From: Streptomyces sp. Sge12
GTDB lineage: Bacteria; Actinomycetota; Actinomycetes; Streptomycetales; Streptomycetaceae
Assembly (NCBI RefSeq): GCF_002080455.1
Contig: NZ_CP020555.1
Coordinates: 496,001 to 560,000, forward strand
DNA: 64,000 nucleotides
Direction of reading: 5' to 3'
Shown: positions 11,156 through 19,587 of the stretch, piece after piece
How the letters are laid out: each line of letters starts with the position of its first letter
How positions within the stretch are numbered: position 1 is the first letter of the stretch
Translations under genes and position numbers: made by a program
Notes under the pieces: generated by a model
What the model saw: the letters and a program-made list of their open reading frames with translations, nothing else
Database searches by the model: none
Told to the model about the DNA's origin: nothing

Positions 11156-11231
11156 GCTTGCCCGCGCCCCATGCGTGCCCGCGGCCCTGCTTGCCCGCGG
11201 CCCTTGCGTACCGCCTTCGCGCGCCCGCCGC

Positions 11232-11711
11232 TCAGTGCCCGGGCAGCACGCAGACGCTGTCCAGGCCCAGCACGTGGTTGAGGCGGCCGAAGGCCAGCCA
11301 GGACCCGATGCTCATCGTCAGCTCCACGATCTCGAGCTGGCTGTAGTGCGCGGTCATCCGGTCCCAGAACTCCTCGTCGAGCCCGTGGTGGTCCAGGGTG
11401 TACCGCTCGGCGTACTCCGCCGCCAGCCGGGTCCGCTCGTCGAACGCGTCCGTCGTGCGCCAGTCGGTGACCGCGTCGGAGAACTCCTCCTCGACCTTCT
11501 CCCCGTCCCGCTCGGTGCGCCAGTCCAGGCAGAAGACGCACCCGTTGATCTGCGCGACGCGCAGCCGGGCCGCCTCGAACTCGCGCAGGCCCAGGGTGGT
11601 GTGGGCGTACACCGACAGGGAGAAGTTGGCGGCGGCCATGCCGATGCCGGGGACCATGTCGCCCCACACGTACTCGATCGGGTGCTGGCCTTCGGGGATG
11701 TCGATCCTCAT
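11232..11711 (-). CDS. Carboxymuconolactone decarboxylase (AhpD-like) family protein
   Basis: A 159-residue protein of the CMD/AhpD fold. The redox-type CxxC is in VAQINGCVFCLDW, the usual AhpD-like position, with the family acidic/aromatic context (YAERYTLDHHGLDEEFW) downstream. Family members are alkylhydroperoxidase-like or decarboxylase-like enzymes; which applies cannot be told here. ATG 11711 overlaps the stop of the upstream dehydrogenase gene as ATGA, so translation is coupled. GGAAGG lies upstream of the start, inside the end of the preceding gene. The two genes form a bicistron ending opposite the cholesterol oxidase terminator. Confidence 0.87.
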   Translation of the reverse strand: MRIDIPEGQHPIEYVWGDMVPGIGMAAANFSLSVYAHTTLGLREFEAARLRVAQINGCVFCLDWRTERDGEKVEEEFSDAVTDWRTTDAFDERTRLAAEYAERYTLDHHGLDEEFWDRMTAHYSQLEIVELTMSIGSWLAFGRLNHVLGLDSVCVLPGH

Positions 11712-12790
11712 GACTGTTTCCTTCCGAGTCTGCCGATGGCGGGGCGCAACGGGATGTCGAGGGCGTCGTAGAGTCCGGGTTCCGCCTCGACGAGCCAGTC
11801 GATGGCGCCGACGAGGCGGCCCACGGCGGTGGCGTTGCCCCCCGCCGAGCGGTTCTCGCCCTCGTCGGTGGCCTCGATGGTGACCTCGATGCGCGGCCGG
11901 CCCTCGATGACCACCCGGTGGGCGCCGTCGCCGCCGTCGGGCGGCACGGGCCAGTCCGGTGCGCACGAGGGGTGGATGCGGGTGACGTGCTCGATGACGA
12001 TGCGCGGCTCGCCCTCGACGATGCCCTGCACCTCGAAGCGGATCGCGCCCTGGGTGCCGGCCTCGAACTCGCCCATGGTCCGGGTGGTCACCGTGGTGTC
12101 GAGGGCCCGGCGGTCCGACGTCTCGCGGATCTCGTCGAGTTCGACCCCGAGCGCGCGGGCCATCATCCGTATCTGCCCGCCCCACACCATGGTCGGGATG
12201 GAGGGCATGAGCATCATCGGCTCGTAGTCCAAGGGCTGGCCCATGCCCACGAGGTGACGGACGGAGTCGGGCTGGTCGTAGGTGGAGTAGTCGAAGATCT
12301 CCTGGCAGCGGATGACGTCGATGGTGGTGCCGAGTCCGCTGAGCAGGAGCGGGAGGACGTCGTTGCCCCACCCGGGATCGACACCGGAGGCGAAGAGCGA
12401 GCCGCCGCCCTCCGTGACGGCGGCGAGCACCGGGTCACGGAACTCGGGCGGGGCATTGCGGTGGTCGTACAGCGGGTACAGGGCGGGGCTGACGACGACC
12501 GCCCCGGACCGGACGGCGCGGGTGATGTCGGCCAGGGCCTCGTCGGGCCGGACGTCCCCGGACGCGGCGTACACGACGGCGCGGGGGCGGGCGGCCAGGA
12601 CGGCTTCGATGTCGTCGGTGGCCTCGACGCCCAACAGGCGGTCGAGTTCGCCGAGTTCGCCCGCGTCGCGGCCGACCTTGGCTGGATTGTGGACGATGAC
12701 TGCGCAGAGTTGGAGCGCGGGATGGGCCTCGACGGCACGGATCGCCAGACGGCCCACGTTGCCGGTACCCCAGACAACCGTGGAAATCAT
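11708..12790 (-). CDS. NAD(P)-binding dehydrogenase, dihydrodipicolinate reductase-like
   Basis: A 360-residue oxidoreductase with an N-terminal Rossmann fold (VVWGTGNVGRLAIRAVEAHP) of the type found in dihydrodipicolinate reductase N-domain and 2,4-diaminopentanoate dehydrogenase-like proteins. The middle part (SGVDPGWGNDVLPLLLSGL) and the C-terminal dimerisation region match the long family of DapB-like proteins, not true DapB (about 250 residues), so this is not the lysine enzyme. It is followed in an ATGA overlap by the CMD protein. The pairing suggests a catabolic or detoxifying route with an unknown imine or carbonyl substrate. Confidence 0.8.
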   Translation of the reverse strand: MISTVVWGTGNVGRLAIRAVEAHPALQLCAVIVHNPAKVGRDAGELGELDRLLGVEATDDIEAVLAARPRAVVYAASGDVRPDEALADITRAVRSGAVVVSPALYPLYDHRNAPPEFRDPVLAAVTEGGGSLFASGVDPGWGNDVLPLLLSGLGTTIDVIRCQEIFDYSTYDQPDSVRHLVGMGQPLDYEPMMLMPSIPTMVWGGQIRMMARALGVELDEIRETSDRRALDTTVTTRTMGEFEAGTQGAIRFEVQGIVEGEPRIVIEHVTRIHPSCAPDWPVPPDGGDGAHRVVIEGRPRIEVTIEATDEGENRSAGGNATAVGRLVGAIDWLVEAEPGLYDALDIPLRPAIGRLGRKQS

Positions 12791-12860
12791 GCGCGGAGGG
12801 TAGCCACAGGTCCCTCACGTTGCCAGAGTCGCGCGGGCCGAACTCGTCCGCCCCGGCGGG

Positions 12861-13082
12861 TTACTGGTTCTGGCCACCCAGGACGAAGAGGAGGTAGACG
12901 AAGAAGGCGAAGAGGTGGCCGACGAACAGGTAGGCGATCAGCCGGATGATCAGGCCGCGCGGGAACTTGGATTCGAAGCGGGCCCGTATGGTCGTGGACG
13001 TCGTCGCGGTCGTGGACGTGGACGTCGTCGCGGTCGCGGACGTCGTCGCGGTCGCGGTCGTGGGCTTCTCGGCTCCGGACAT
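12861..13082 (-). CDS. DUF6126 family small membrane protein with Thr/Ala-rich N-tail
   Basis: A 73-residue protein. The C-terminal half, RFESKFPRGLIIRLIAYLF followed by VGHLFAFFVYLLFVLGGQNQ, is the conserved single-helix DUF6126 core. The N-terminal half is a simple-sequence tail of about 24 Thr/Ala/Ser residues encoded by imperfect GTCGTC/GCGGTC-type repeats (about 12990-13065). ATG 13082 has GGAGGAG upstream that overlaps the end of the XRE-cupin gene; the intergenic gap is 16 bases, so the pair is an operon. DUF6126 genes commonly sit beside such regulators in streptomycetes (recollection, not checked here). Function unknown; possibly a membrane partner of the pathway sensed by the cupin regulator. 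Confidence 0.82.
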   Translation of the reverse strand: MSGAEKPTTATATTSATATTSTSTTATTSTTIRARFESKFPRGLIIRLIAYLFVGHLFAFFVYLLFVLGGQNQ

Positions 13083-13098
13083 GGGTACGGCTCCTCCG

Positions 13099-13770
13099 CT
13101 ATCGGTGGTGCGTGGTCGAGGGCGTGGTCGGCGCCGTCGTGGTGGCGCCGCCGAGGCACAGCCCGGCGAGACTGCTCTGCAGCAGTGTGTGGACGAAGAG
13201 CAGGTCGGCCCCGCCCGAGGAGGCCGCTCCGATCCGGTGCGGTGTGAGCGAGTCGAAGTGGGCGCTGTCCCCCGGCTCCAGGAGGTGCTCGGCCTCGCCC
13301 AGGTGCAACCGCAGCCGCCCGTCCAGGACGTACAGCCATTCCTCGCCGGGGTGTACGCGGACCAGCTCGCCCTGGCTGCGGCCGCGCGGCACGTGCACGC
13401 GCAGCGCCTGCATGCCCCGGCCGGAGCCGCCCGCCTGCCAGTACGTCCAGCCGTCGGCCTCGCGGGCACCGGGGCCGCCGGCCCGTACGATGGGATCCGC
13501 GACGGCGGGGGTCTCGCCGAGCAGCTCGGAGACGGTCGTGCCGTAGGTGCGGGCGAGTCCGAGCAGGAGCGGCAGCGAGGGCTGGCGCCGGCCGGTCTCC
13601 AGGCGGGACAGGTGGGCGGGCGAGAGCCGGGCCCGTGCGGCGGCGGCCTCCAGGGTGAGTCCGGCGCGGCGGCGCAGGTCCCGCAGTTGCGGGGCGACGG
13701 CGGTCAGCTCGTCCGCCGGTTCGTCGGTACCGGCCGCGCCTTCGGGGCCGGTGTCGGATCCGGGTGTCAT
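13099..13770 (-). CDS. XRE-family regulator with C-terminal cupin sensor domain
   Basis: A 223-residue DNA-binding regulator. Residues about 25-85 form a Cro/cI-type helix-turn-helix (LRDLRRRAGLTLEAAAARAR then LSPAHLSRLETGRRQPSLPL). Residues about 120-200 form a cupin barrel (GELVRVHPGEEWLYVLDGRL, LEPGDSAHFDSLTPHRI) that would bind a small ligand or metal. ATG 13770 begins 20 bases from a pair of inverted repeats on the upstream side that look like its own operators, so autoregulation of this gene and DUF6126 is likely. The C-terminus is Thr/Pro-rich. The effector is unknown; relatives include SutR/PuuR-type repressors. Confidence 0.9.
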   Translation of the reverse strand: MTPGSDTGPEGAAGTDEPADELTAVAPQLRDLRRRAGLTLEAAAARARLSPAHLSRLETGRRQPSLPLLLGLARTYGTTVSELLGETPAVADPIVRAGGPGAREADGWTYWQAGGSGRGMQALRVHVPRGRSQGELVRVHPGEEWLYVLDGRLRLHLGEAEHLLEPGDSAHFDSLTPHRIGAASSGGADLLFVHTLLQSSLAGLCLGGATTTAPTTPSTTHHR

Positions 13771-13790
13771 ACCCCGATTGAGCCAGACTC

Positions 13791-13826
13791 TTGCCTGCCT
13801 GGCAAACCACTTTGCCTCTGAGGCAA
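13791..13826. promoter_or_regulatory. Two TTGCC-N5-GGCAA operators spaced 21 bp apart
   Basis: TTGCC-N5-GGCAA occurs at 13791-13805 and 13812-13826. The start-to-start distance of 21 bp is two helical turns, placing both on the same DNA face. They sit just upstream of the XRE-cupin start (13770) and are the obvious candidate binding sites for that protein. The second copy extends to a 9-bp-arm palindrome (CTTTGCCTC/GAGGCAAAG). Confidence 0.7.
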
Positions 13827-13940
13827 AGCGCCGGCGTCGCAGGTCCGGCCCTCACCTGATCGAGGCCCGTTGCCGGGCGAATGCGTCACCGCGGTTGCAC
13901 GGGGTCCCGCTCCGTACAGGCTGGAGCCACGGCTCCGAAT

Positions 13941-14000
13941 GACCCATGGCACGACCCGCGGCACGACCCGCGGCACGACCCACGGCACGACCCACGGCGA
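13941..14000. repeat. Five tandem 12-bp repeats upstream of corA
   Basis: Five consecutive copies of a 12-bp unit (consensus GACCCGCGGCAC with C/A/T variation at one position) occupy 13941-14000 and end 6 bases before the preferred corA start at 14007. If translation began further upstream the unit would encode Asp-Pro-Arg-His repeats. The variable third-position changes are also compatible with a non-coding repeat. Confidence 0.85.
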
Positions 14001-14006
14001 GGGACG

Positions 14007-14999
14007 ATGATCGTATCGATGATGTCCATGCCGGAGGGCACCCTGACCCGCGGCCACGTGTCGCAGGCACGCGCGCGTCTCGCCACGTCCCCCTTCCTGT
14101 TCGTGGACGTGGAACTCCCCGAGGACGGCGCACCCGACGAACCCCCGCTCGTCCACCTGCTCGGCCTGGAGGCCGAGGGCGTGGGATGGCTCGGGCGCAA
14201 GGGGGAGTCCGCCCGGGCGGACATCGTCGGGGACAGCGGCGCGTTCGTCGTACCGGCGGTCGACGCGGACCGGGTCGTCCAGGTCCACGCCCTGGTGACC
14301 GAGCGGTACCTCCTCACGGTGCACCGGGGGCCGGCCGCCCTGATCGCGGACGTCACCGCCCGGTTCCCGCTCGAAGGCCCGCGGGACTCCGTGGCCATGC
14401 TGTTCCTGCTGCTGGACGAGGCCATGGAGACCTACCGCCGGGCCGCCGTCCGCGCCCTGCTGGAGGTGGAGGACCTGGAGGACGAGATGTTCCGCCGGCG
14501 CGAGCCCGAGCAGATCTACCGCCTGGCACGACTCAGGCGTACCGCGGCCCTGCTGCACCACACCCTCCTCCCCTACCACCGGGTGGCGGAGGAGACCGTC
14601 ACCCGCCGGGTGATGAACCGCGGCTTCCAGGAAGAGCGCGAGCAGCTCGTCCGCGAGTACCGGCGCACCGCGAATCTGGTGCTCACGGACATCGAGTCCC
14701 TCCAGGAGACCGCCCGACGGGCCTTCGGCAGCTACTCCTCCCTGGTGTCGGGCGACCAGAACGGCGTGATCAACCGCCTGGCGGTGGTATCGACGATCTT
14801 CCTGCCGCTGACCTTCCTGACGGGGTTCTTCGGCATGAACTTCGCCTACCTGACGGACGAGCTGGAGAGCAGGGCCGTCTTCTGGCTGCTGGCCGTGGGC
14901 CTTCAGGTGGCCTTCCTGCTCGCGGCCCTCTACGTACTCCACCGCACCCGCCTATGGCGCAGACTCCGCGAGGACGACAGCGACCTCGACGACGAGTAA
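14007..14999 (+). CDS. corA: CorA-family magnesium/cobalt transporter
   Basis: A 330-residue member of the CorA/MIT family of divalent cation channels. The large cytoplasmic N-domain ends in the long stalk helix (LVREYRRTANLVLTDIESLQ), followed by two C-terminal membrane helices. The first begins after RLAVVSTIFLPLTFLTGFFG and the pore-entry signature GMN is present in FFGMNFAY. The second helix is AVFWLLAVGLQVAFLLAALY. An acidic C-terminus (EDDSDLDDE) follows. ATG 14007 is preferred because GAGGGA lies just upstream; an upstream in-frame extension from 13881 would run through the tandem repeat. Monocistronic, convergent with ligB. Confidence 0.92.
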   Translation: MIVSMMSMPEGTLTRGHVSQARARLATSPFLFVDVELPEDGAPDEPPLVHLLGLEAEGVGWLGRKGESARADIVGDSGAFVVPAVDADRVVQVHALVTERYLLTVHRGPAALIADVTARFPLEGPRDSVAMLFLLLDEAMETYRRAAVRALLEVEDLEDEMFRRREPEQIYRLARLRRTAALLHHTLLPYHRVAEETVTRRVMNRGFQEEREQLVREYRRTANLVLTDIESLQETARRAFGSYSSLVSGDQNGVINRLAVVSTIFLPLTFLTGFFGMNFAYLTDELESRAVFWLLAVGLQVAFLLAALYVLHRTRLWRRLREDDSDLDDE

Positions 15000-15050
15000 C
15001 CCGGCGATCCCCCTACGGGGAGTCCTGCTGATCAGGCCCGGATCAGGGAA

Positions 15051-15176
15051 CGGGGTCCGGCGCCATGGGGTCTCCCCGGGCCCGCCAGGGCCGAGGGGAT
15101 CGCAAGGCGGACGAGGGAGTCGATGCGGAGCATCGACGACCGAGGACAACGCGGCGAGGCGCAGTGCCGGACCCCG
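15051..15176. other. 126-bp element bounded by an 11-bp inverted repeat between convergent genes
   Basis: CGGGGTCCGGC (15051-15061) and its exact reverse complement GCCGGACCCCG (15166-15176) bracket a 104-base interior. The interior includes a CGATGC-GGA-GCATCG hairpin at 15121-15135. Two smaller hairpins precede the element (TCCCC-CTAC-GGGGA near 15009 and CTGATC/GATCAG at 15028-15046). It occupies the gap between the convergent corA and ligB stops. It could be a bidirectional terminator, a structured RNA or a small dispersed repeat; I cannot decide from one copy. Confidence 0.55.
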
Positions 15177-15193
15177 CGAGCCCGGCAGGACAC

Positions 15194-16726
15194 CTAGGTC
15201 GTGTGGGACCCCAGGACCGTGTCCACCGTGTCCGCCTCGGTCGGGGTCTTGTCCGGGCGGTGGCGCAGGACGCGCGCGAAGCGCAGGGCCACTCCGGCCG
15301 GGTAGCGGGAGGAGCGCTGGAGGCCGTCGTAGGCGATCTCGACGACCAGTTCCGGACGGACCCGGACGGTGAAGCCGTCGTCGTCGACCGCCAGCTCGCG
15401 CAGCCGCTCCGTCTGCCAGCGCAGCATCTCGTCGGTGAGTCCCTTGAAGGTCTTGCCGAGCATGGCGTACGTCCCGTCGGCGGTACGCGCCCCCAGGTGC
15501 AGGTTCGACAGCAGGCCGGTGCGCCTGCCGTGGCCCCATTCGGCGGCGAGGACCACGAGGTCCAGGGTGTGCACCGGCTTCACCTTGAGCCAGTGCCTGC
15601 CGCGCCGGCCGGCCGCGTAGGCCGATTCCAGCGCCTTGACGACGACCCCCTCGTGGCCGCGGCGCAGCGTCTCGGCCCAGAACTCCTCGGCCTCGGCCCC
15701 CTGCTCCCCCGGGTCCTCGACGGCGAGCCGGCGGACCCGGGCGGCCTCGGGGACGAGCGCGGTGAGGGCCGCGTACCGCTCGCGCACCGGCAGGTCGAGG
15801 AGGACGTCCTCGCCCACGGCCAGGACGTCGAAGAAGTAGGGGGCGACCGGGAGCGTACGGCGGGCGGCCTCGACGTCGACCCGGGATCCGACGCGGCTCG
15901 CGATCTCCTGGAAGGGGACGGGCCGGCCGTCCGCCGCCCGTCCGATCACCTCACCGTCGAGGATGAACCGCTCTCCCGGCAGCGACCGGGCGAGCTCCGC
16001 CACCTCCGGCAGCCGCCCGGTGATCTCGTCCAGGGAGCGCGTGTAGATCCGTACGTCGTCGCCCTCGCGGTGGACCTGGACCCGGATCCCGTCCAGCTTC
16101 TCCTCGACCGCGCACGGCCCGAGCACCGCCAGCGCCTCGGCGACCGATTTCGCCGTGCCCGCCAGCATCGGCTGTACGGGCTGCCCGACGCGCAGCGTGA
16201 CCGTGCGCAGGGCCTCCTCGCCCTCGGCCAGTACGGCCACCGCCACCCGGGGCAGCGAGCCGTCCAGCATCACCGCCCGGCGCAGGGCCGCGGCCGGCAC
16301 GCCGGCAGCCGCGGCCACGCCTTCCAGCGCCACCGCGTCGAGCGCGCCCTGGCGCACCTCGCCGGACAGCAGGCTGCGCAGGAACGCCTGCTCGGCCGCA
16401 GTGGCCCGGCCCAGCAGGTCGGCGAGGATCCGGCTGCGCCGCTCCACGGAGCCGGCGCCCGACACCGTCGCCAGTTCACCGACCGCGGTGTCGACGTCCC
16501 GGACGGTCAGGGCGGGGTCGGCCGCCGGTTCGACCTCCTGGCCGAGCGTGCGCCAGCCGATGCCCGGGCGGCCCTGCGGGAGGCGCCCGGAGAGGTAGGA
16601 GATGACCAGGCCGGCCTCCTCGGGCGGCGCGGCTGCGAAGAGCTCCGCGAGCAGGGCGGTCTTGCGGGACCGCGCGGAGGTCTCGGCGACCTCCCGGGAC
16701 ACGCGTGCGACGTCGGCCAGCAGCAT
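15194..16726 (-). CDS. ligB: ATP-dependent DNA ligase (LigB type)
   Basis: A 510-residue ATP-dependent DNA ligase that seals nicks through an enzyme-AMP intermediate. The N-terminal DNA-binding domain (residues 1-180) precedes the adenylation domain with the nucleotidyl-acceptor Lys about 210 in CAVEEKLDGIRVQVHR. Further nucleotidyltransferase motifs visible are RFILDGEVIG (motif III region), HEGVVVKALESAY (motif IV) and RHWLKVKPVHTLDLVVLAAE (motif V), followed by an OB-fold domain with YAMLGKTFKGLTDEML. Length and layout match mycobacterial/streptomycete LigB, distinct from the essential NAD-dependent LigA. GGGAGGATGG upstream supports ATG 16726. No Ku or LigD gene is adjacent. Role probably in repair. 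Confidence 0.93.
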   Translation of the reverse strand: MLLADVARVSREVAETSARSRKTALLAELFAAAPPEEAGLVISYLSGRLPQGRPGIGWRTLGQEVEPAADPALTVRDVDTAVGELATVSGAGSVERRSRILADLLGRATAAEQAFLRSLLSGEVRQGALDAVALEGVAAAAGVPAAALRRAVMLDGSLPRVAVAVLAEGEEALRTVTLRVGQPVQPMLAGTAKSVAEALAVLGPCAVEEKLDGIRVQVHREGDDVRIYTRSLDEITGRLPEVAELARSLPGERFILDGEVIGRAADGRPVPFQEIASRVGSRVDVEAARRTLPVAPYFFDVLAVGEDVLLDLPVRERYAALTALVPEAARVRRLAVEDPGEQGAEAEEFWAETLRRGHEGVVVKALESAYAAGRRGRHWLKVKPVHTLDLVVLAAEWGHGRRTGLLSNLHLGARTADGTYAMLGKTFKGLTDEMLRWQTERLRELAVDDDGFTVRVRPELVVEIAYDGLQRSSRYPAGVALRFARVLRHRPDKTPTEADTVDTVLGSHTT

Positions 16727-16773
16727 GCGGCCATCCTCCCGCCCCGGTTCGTACCGCGCAGGTCGGCGGCGCA

Positions 16774-16789
16774 TACCGCAGGTGCGGTA
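16774..16789. promoter_or_regulatory. Palindrome between ligB and the hydrolase-ABC gene
   Basis: TACCGCA-GG-TGCGGTA, two perfect 7-bp arms around a 2-bp centre, lies in the divergent intergenic region 47 bases before the ligB start and about 90 bases before the plus-strand gene. It has the form of a dimeric-repressor operator; the regulator is not identified. Confidence 0.5.
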
Positions 16790-16878
16790 CGCCCGTGGCT
16801 TTGCGTGGTCCTTGAGAAGGTCTGGGGTTCCGCCTGTGGGTGCTCGGCGCCCGGGTACCGGCCGTTTAGGGTTCCCAT

Positions 16879-19587
16879 ATGAAGCTCCGAATGCCCCGGC
16901 GCCGCCGCGACCGCCTCCTCGCGGGCGCCGCCGCGCTCGCCGTCGTGGCGGGCGCCGGTACGTGGACGGCCGCGTTCGCGTCCGACGACGCGCCGCCCGT
17001 GCACCGCGAGGACCAGGTCCTGTCCATGCCCGGTGCCGGGATCGACACCTCCTACTTCACTGCGGGCGGCGGCGCGGAGAAGCGTCCCGCCGTGCTCCTC
17101 GGGCACGGTTTCGGCGGCAGCAAGGACGATGTCCGCGAGCAGGCCGAGCGCCTCGCCCGGGACGGGTACGCCGTGATGACCTGGTCGGCGCGCGGCTTCG
17201 GCCGTTCCGAGGGCCGGATCGGCCTGAACGACCCCGAGTACGAGGTCAAGGACGTCTCCCGGCTGATCGACTGGCTCGCGGCCCGGCCCGAGGTGAGGCT
17301 CGATGCGGCCGGTGATCCGCGCGTCGGCGTCTCCGGGGCCTCGTACGGCGGCGCGATCTCGCTGCTGGCGGCCGGCCACGACCGGCGGGTGGACGCGATC
17401 GCCCCGGAGATCACCTACTGGAACCTCGCGGACGCCCTCTTCCCGAACGGCGTGTTCAAGAAGCTGTGGTCCGGGATCTTCTTCACGAGCGGCTCGACCG
17501 ACGGGATGCAGCAGGCCGTTCCGGGTCGGCGGCCCGGTACGGCACCGGCCGCGCCCGGCTGCGGACGCTTCCAGCCCGAGCTCTGCGCGATGTACGAACG
17601 CGTCGCGGTGTCGGGCCGGCCCGATGCCGAGGCCCGCGCCCTGCTGGAGCAGCGCAGTCCGTCGGCCGTCGGGGACCGGATCAAGGTGCCGACCCTGATC
17701 GTGCAGGGACAGGACGACTCCCTCTTCCCGCTGGGTCAGGCCGATGCCATGGCTGCCGCCATCGCGGCGAACGGCGCGCCCGTCTCCGTGGACTGGGCGG
17801 CCGGCGGTCACGACGGGGGCATGCGCGAGGCCGAGCGGGTCGAGGCCCGGGTGGCCTCCTGGTTCGACCGCCACCTCAAGGGGGACGACGGCGCCGACAC
17901 CGGCCCGGCGTTCCGCGTCACGCGCTCCGGCGGTATCGACTCCACCGACGGCGAGGTCACGCTGCGCGGCGCGAGCGGCGAGCGCTACCCCGGTCTGGTG
18001 TCCGGCCCGCGCGAGTTCGCCCTGACCGGTCCGGAGCAGACCTTCGCCAATCCGGCGGGCGGTGCACCGCCCGCACTGTCCGCGCTGCCGGGCATCGGCG
18101 GGCAGCTCGCCGCCTTCGGCGCCGGGTTCTCGCTGGACTTCCCCGGGCAGAACGCCCGGTTCGAGACGGCGCCGCTCGGCGAGGACCTGCGCATCACCGG
18201 CACCCCGACCCTCACCCTGAAGGTGAGGTCGACGGCTGCGGACGGTGCGGCCGTTCTGTTCGGCAAGGTGTACGACGTGGGGCCGGACGGCCGGCAGCAG
18301 GTGCTGCCGAGCCAGCTGGTCGCCCCCGTGCGGGTGGAGAACGCCCAAGAGGGCACGACCGTGCGGCTGACACTGCCCGCGATCGACCACGAGGTCCCGG
18401 CCGGGCACCGGCTGCGGCTGGTGGTCGCCGCGACCGACCTCGGCTACGCGACCCCGGCGGCGCCGGCCACCTACACCGTCGCGGCACAGGGTCCGCTGGC
18501 CGTGCCCGTCGCCCCGGAGGTACGGACGGCCTCGGCCGGGCTGCCCGCCTGGACCTGGTGGCTGCCGCTGGGCGCGCTCGCGCTGGCCGCGGCGCTGCTG
18601 GGGCTGCGGCGGACCGGCCGGGGCTCCGGCGGGCCGCGGTCCGGCGCGGCGCAGCCGGATCCCGCACTGGCCGACGTACCGCTGGAGATCAGCGGTCTGA
18701 CGAAGCGCTACGCGAAGGCGCAGGACCGGTACGCGGTGCAGGACCTGTCCTTCCGCGTGGAGAAGGGGCAGGTGCTGGGGCTGCTCGGGCCCAACGGAGC
18801 CGGGAAGACCACCACCCTGCGGATGCTGATGGGACTGATCTCGCCGGACGCCGGGGAGATCCGGGTGTTCGGCCATCCGGTACGGGCCGGCGCGCCCGTG
18901 CTCTCGCGGGTCGGGGCCTTCGTCGAGGGCGCCGGATTCCTGCCGCACCTGACGGGCCGCGCCAATCTGGAGCTGTACTGGCAGGCCACCGGCCGGCCGG
19001 CCGAGGACTCGCACATGGCCGAGGCCCTGGAGATCGCCGGGCTCGGCGACGCGCTGGAGCGCGCGGTACGCACGTACTCGCAGGGCATGCGCCAGCGGCT
19101 GGCGATCGCGCAGGCCATGCTCGGGATGCCGGACCTGCTGATCCTCGACGAGCCGACGAACGGGCTGGACCCGCCGCAGATCCGGGAGATGCGGGACGTG
19201 ATGATCCGCTACGCGGCGGGCGGGCGGACGGTCATCGTCTCCAGCCACCTGCTGTCGGAGGTGGAGCAGTCCTGCACGCACCTGGTGGTCATGGACCGCG
19301 GGCAGCGGGTCGCGGCGGGCGAGGTCGCCGAGATCACCGGCGGCGGGGACACGCTGCTGGTGACGCTGGCGGAACCGGCGGACGAGGTGAGCGTCGAGAA
19401 GGTCGCGGCGCTGGAGGGAGTGGGTTCGGTGGTGGTCGCCGACGACGGGCTGCTGGTACGGCTCGAAGGCGCGACGGCCGCGGGGCTGATCGCCGAACTC
19501 GTACGGCTGGAGGTGCCGGTGAGCGGAGTGGGACCGCACCGGCGACTGGAGGACGCGTTCCTCACCCTGATCGGAGGTGCGGCATGA
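16879..19587 (+). CDS. Fusion protein: extracytoplasmic X-Pro dipeptidyl-peptidase-like hydrolase plus cytoplasmic ABC ATPase
   Basis: A 902-residue two-enzyme fusion. A basic N-terminus and hydrophobic anchor (LLAGAAALAVVAGAG) precede an alpha/beta hydrolase of the CocE/S15 type. It has an oxyanion region GHGFGGS, nucleophile Ser in GVSGASYGGAIS, a likely acid in IVQGQDDSLFP and a His in AAGGHDGGM. A beta-sandwich of the PepX C-terminal type follows (LRITGTPTLTLKVRS, VPAGHRLRLVVAATDLGYA). A second membrane helix (WTWWLPLGALALAAALLGL, about residues 555-573) leads into a complete ABC ATPase: Walker A GPNGAGKTTT, signature YSQGMRQRLA, Walker B DLLILDEPTNGLD. The topology places the hydrolase outside and the ATPase inside. 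The stop overlaps the permease start (ATGA). Confidence 0.92.
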   Translation: MKLRMPRRRRDRLLAGAAALAVVAGAGTWTAAFASDDAPPVHREDQVLSMPGAGIDTSYFTAGGGAEKRPAVLLGHGFGGSKDDVREQAERLARDGYAVMTWSARGFGRSEGRIGLNDPEYEVKDVSRLIDWLAARPEVRLDAAGDPRVGVSGASYGGAISLLAAGHDRRVDAIAPEITYWNLADALFPNGVFKKLWSGIFFTSGSTDGMQQAVPGRRPGTAPAAPGCGRFQPELCAMYERVAVSGRPDAEARALLEQRSPSAVGDRIKVPTLIVQGQDDSLFPLGQADAMAAAIAANGAPVSVDWAAGGHDGGMREAERVEARVASWFDRHLKGDDGADTGPAFRVTRSGGIDSTDGEVTLRGASGERYPGLVSGPREFALTGPEQTFANPAGGAPPALSALPGIGGQLAAFGAGFSLDFPGQNARFETAPLGEDLRITGTPTLTLKVRSTAADGAAVLFGKVYDVGPDGRQQVLPSQLVAPVRVENAQEGTTVRLTLPAIDHEVPAGHRLRLVVAATDLGYATPAAPATYTVAAQGPLAVPVAPEVRTASAGLPAWTWWLPLGALALAAALLGLRRTGRGSGGPRSGAAQPDPALADVPLEISGLTKRYAKAQDRYAVQDLSFRVEKGQVLGLLGPNGAGKTTTLRMLMGLISPDAGEIRVFGHPVRAGAPVLSRVGAFVEGAGFLPHLTGRANLELYWQATGRPAEDSHMAEALEIAGLGDALERAVRTYSQGMRQRLAIAQAMLGMPDLLILDEPTNGLDPPQIREMRDVMIRYAAGGRTVIVSSHLLSEVEQSCTHLVVMDRGQRVAAGEVAEITGGGDTLLVTLAEPADEVSVEKVAALEGVGSVVVADDGLLVRLEGATAAGLIAELVRLEVPVSGVGPHRRLEDAFLTLIGGAA

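Noticed and set aside
13881..14006. Upstream extension of CorA through the Asp-Pro-Arg-His repeat
   Set aside because: No ribosome site at the earlier start, the residues are not part of the CorA fold, and ATG 14007 has a good site.
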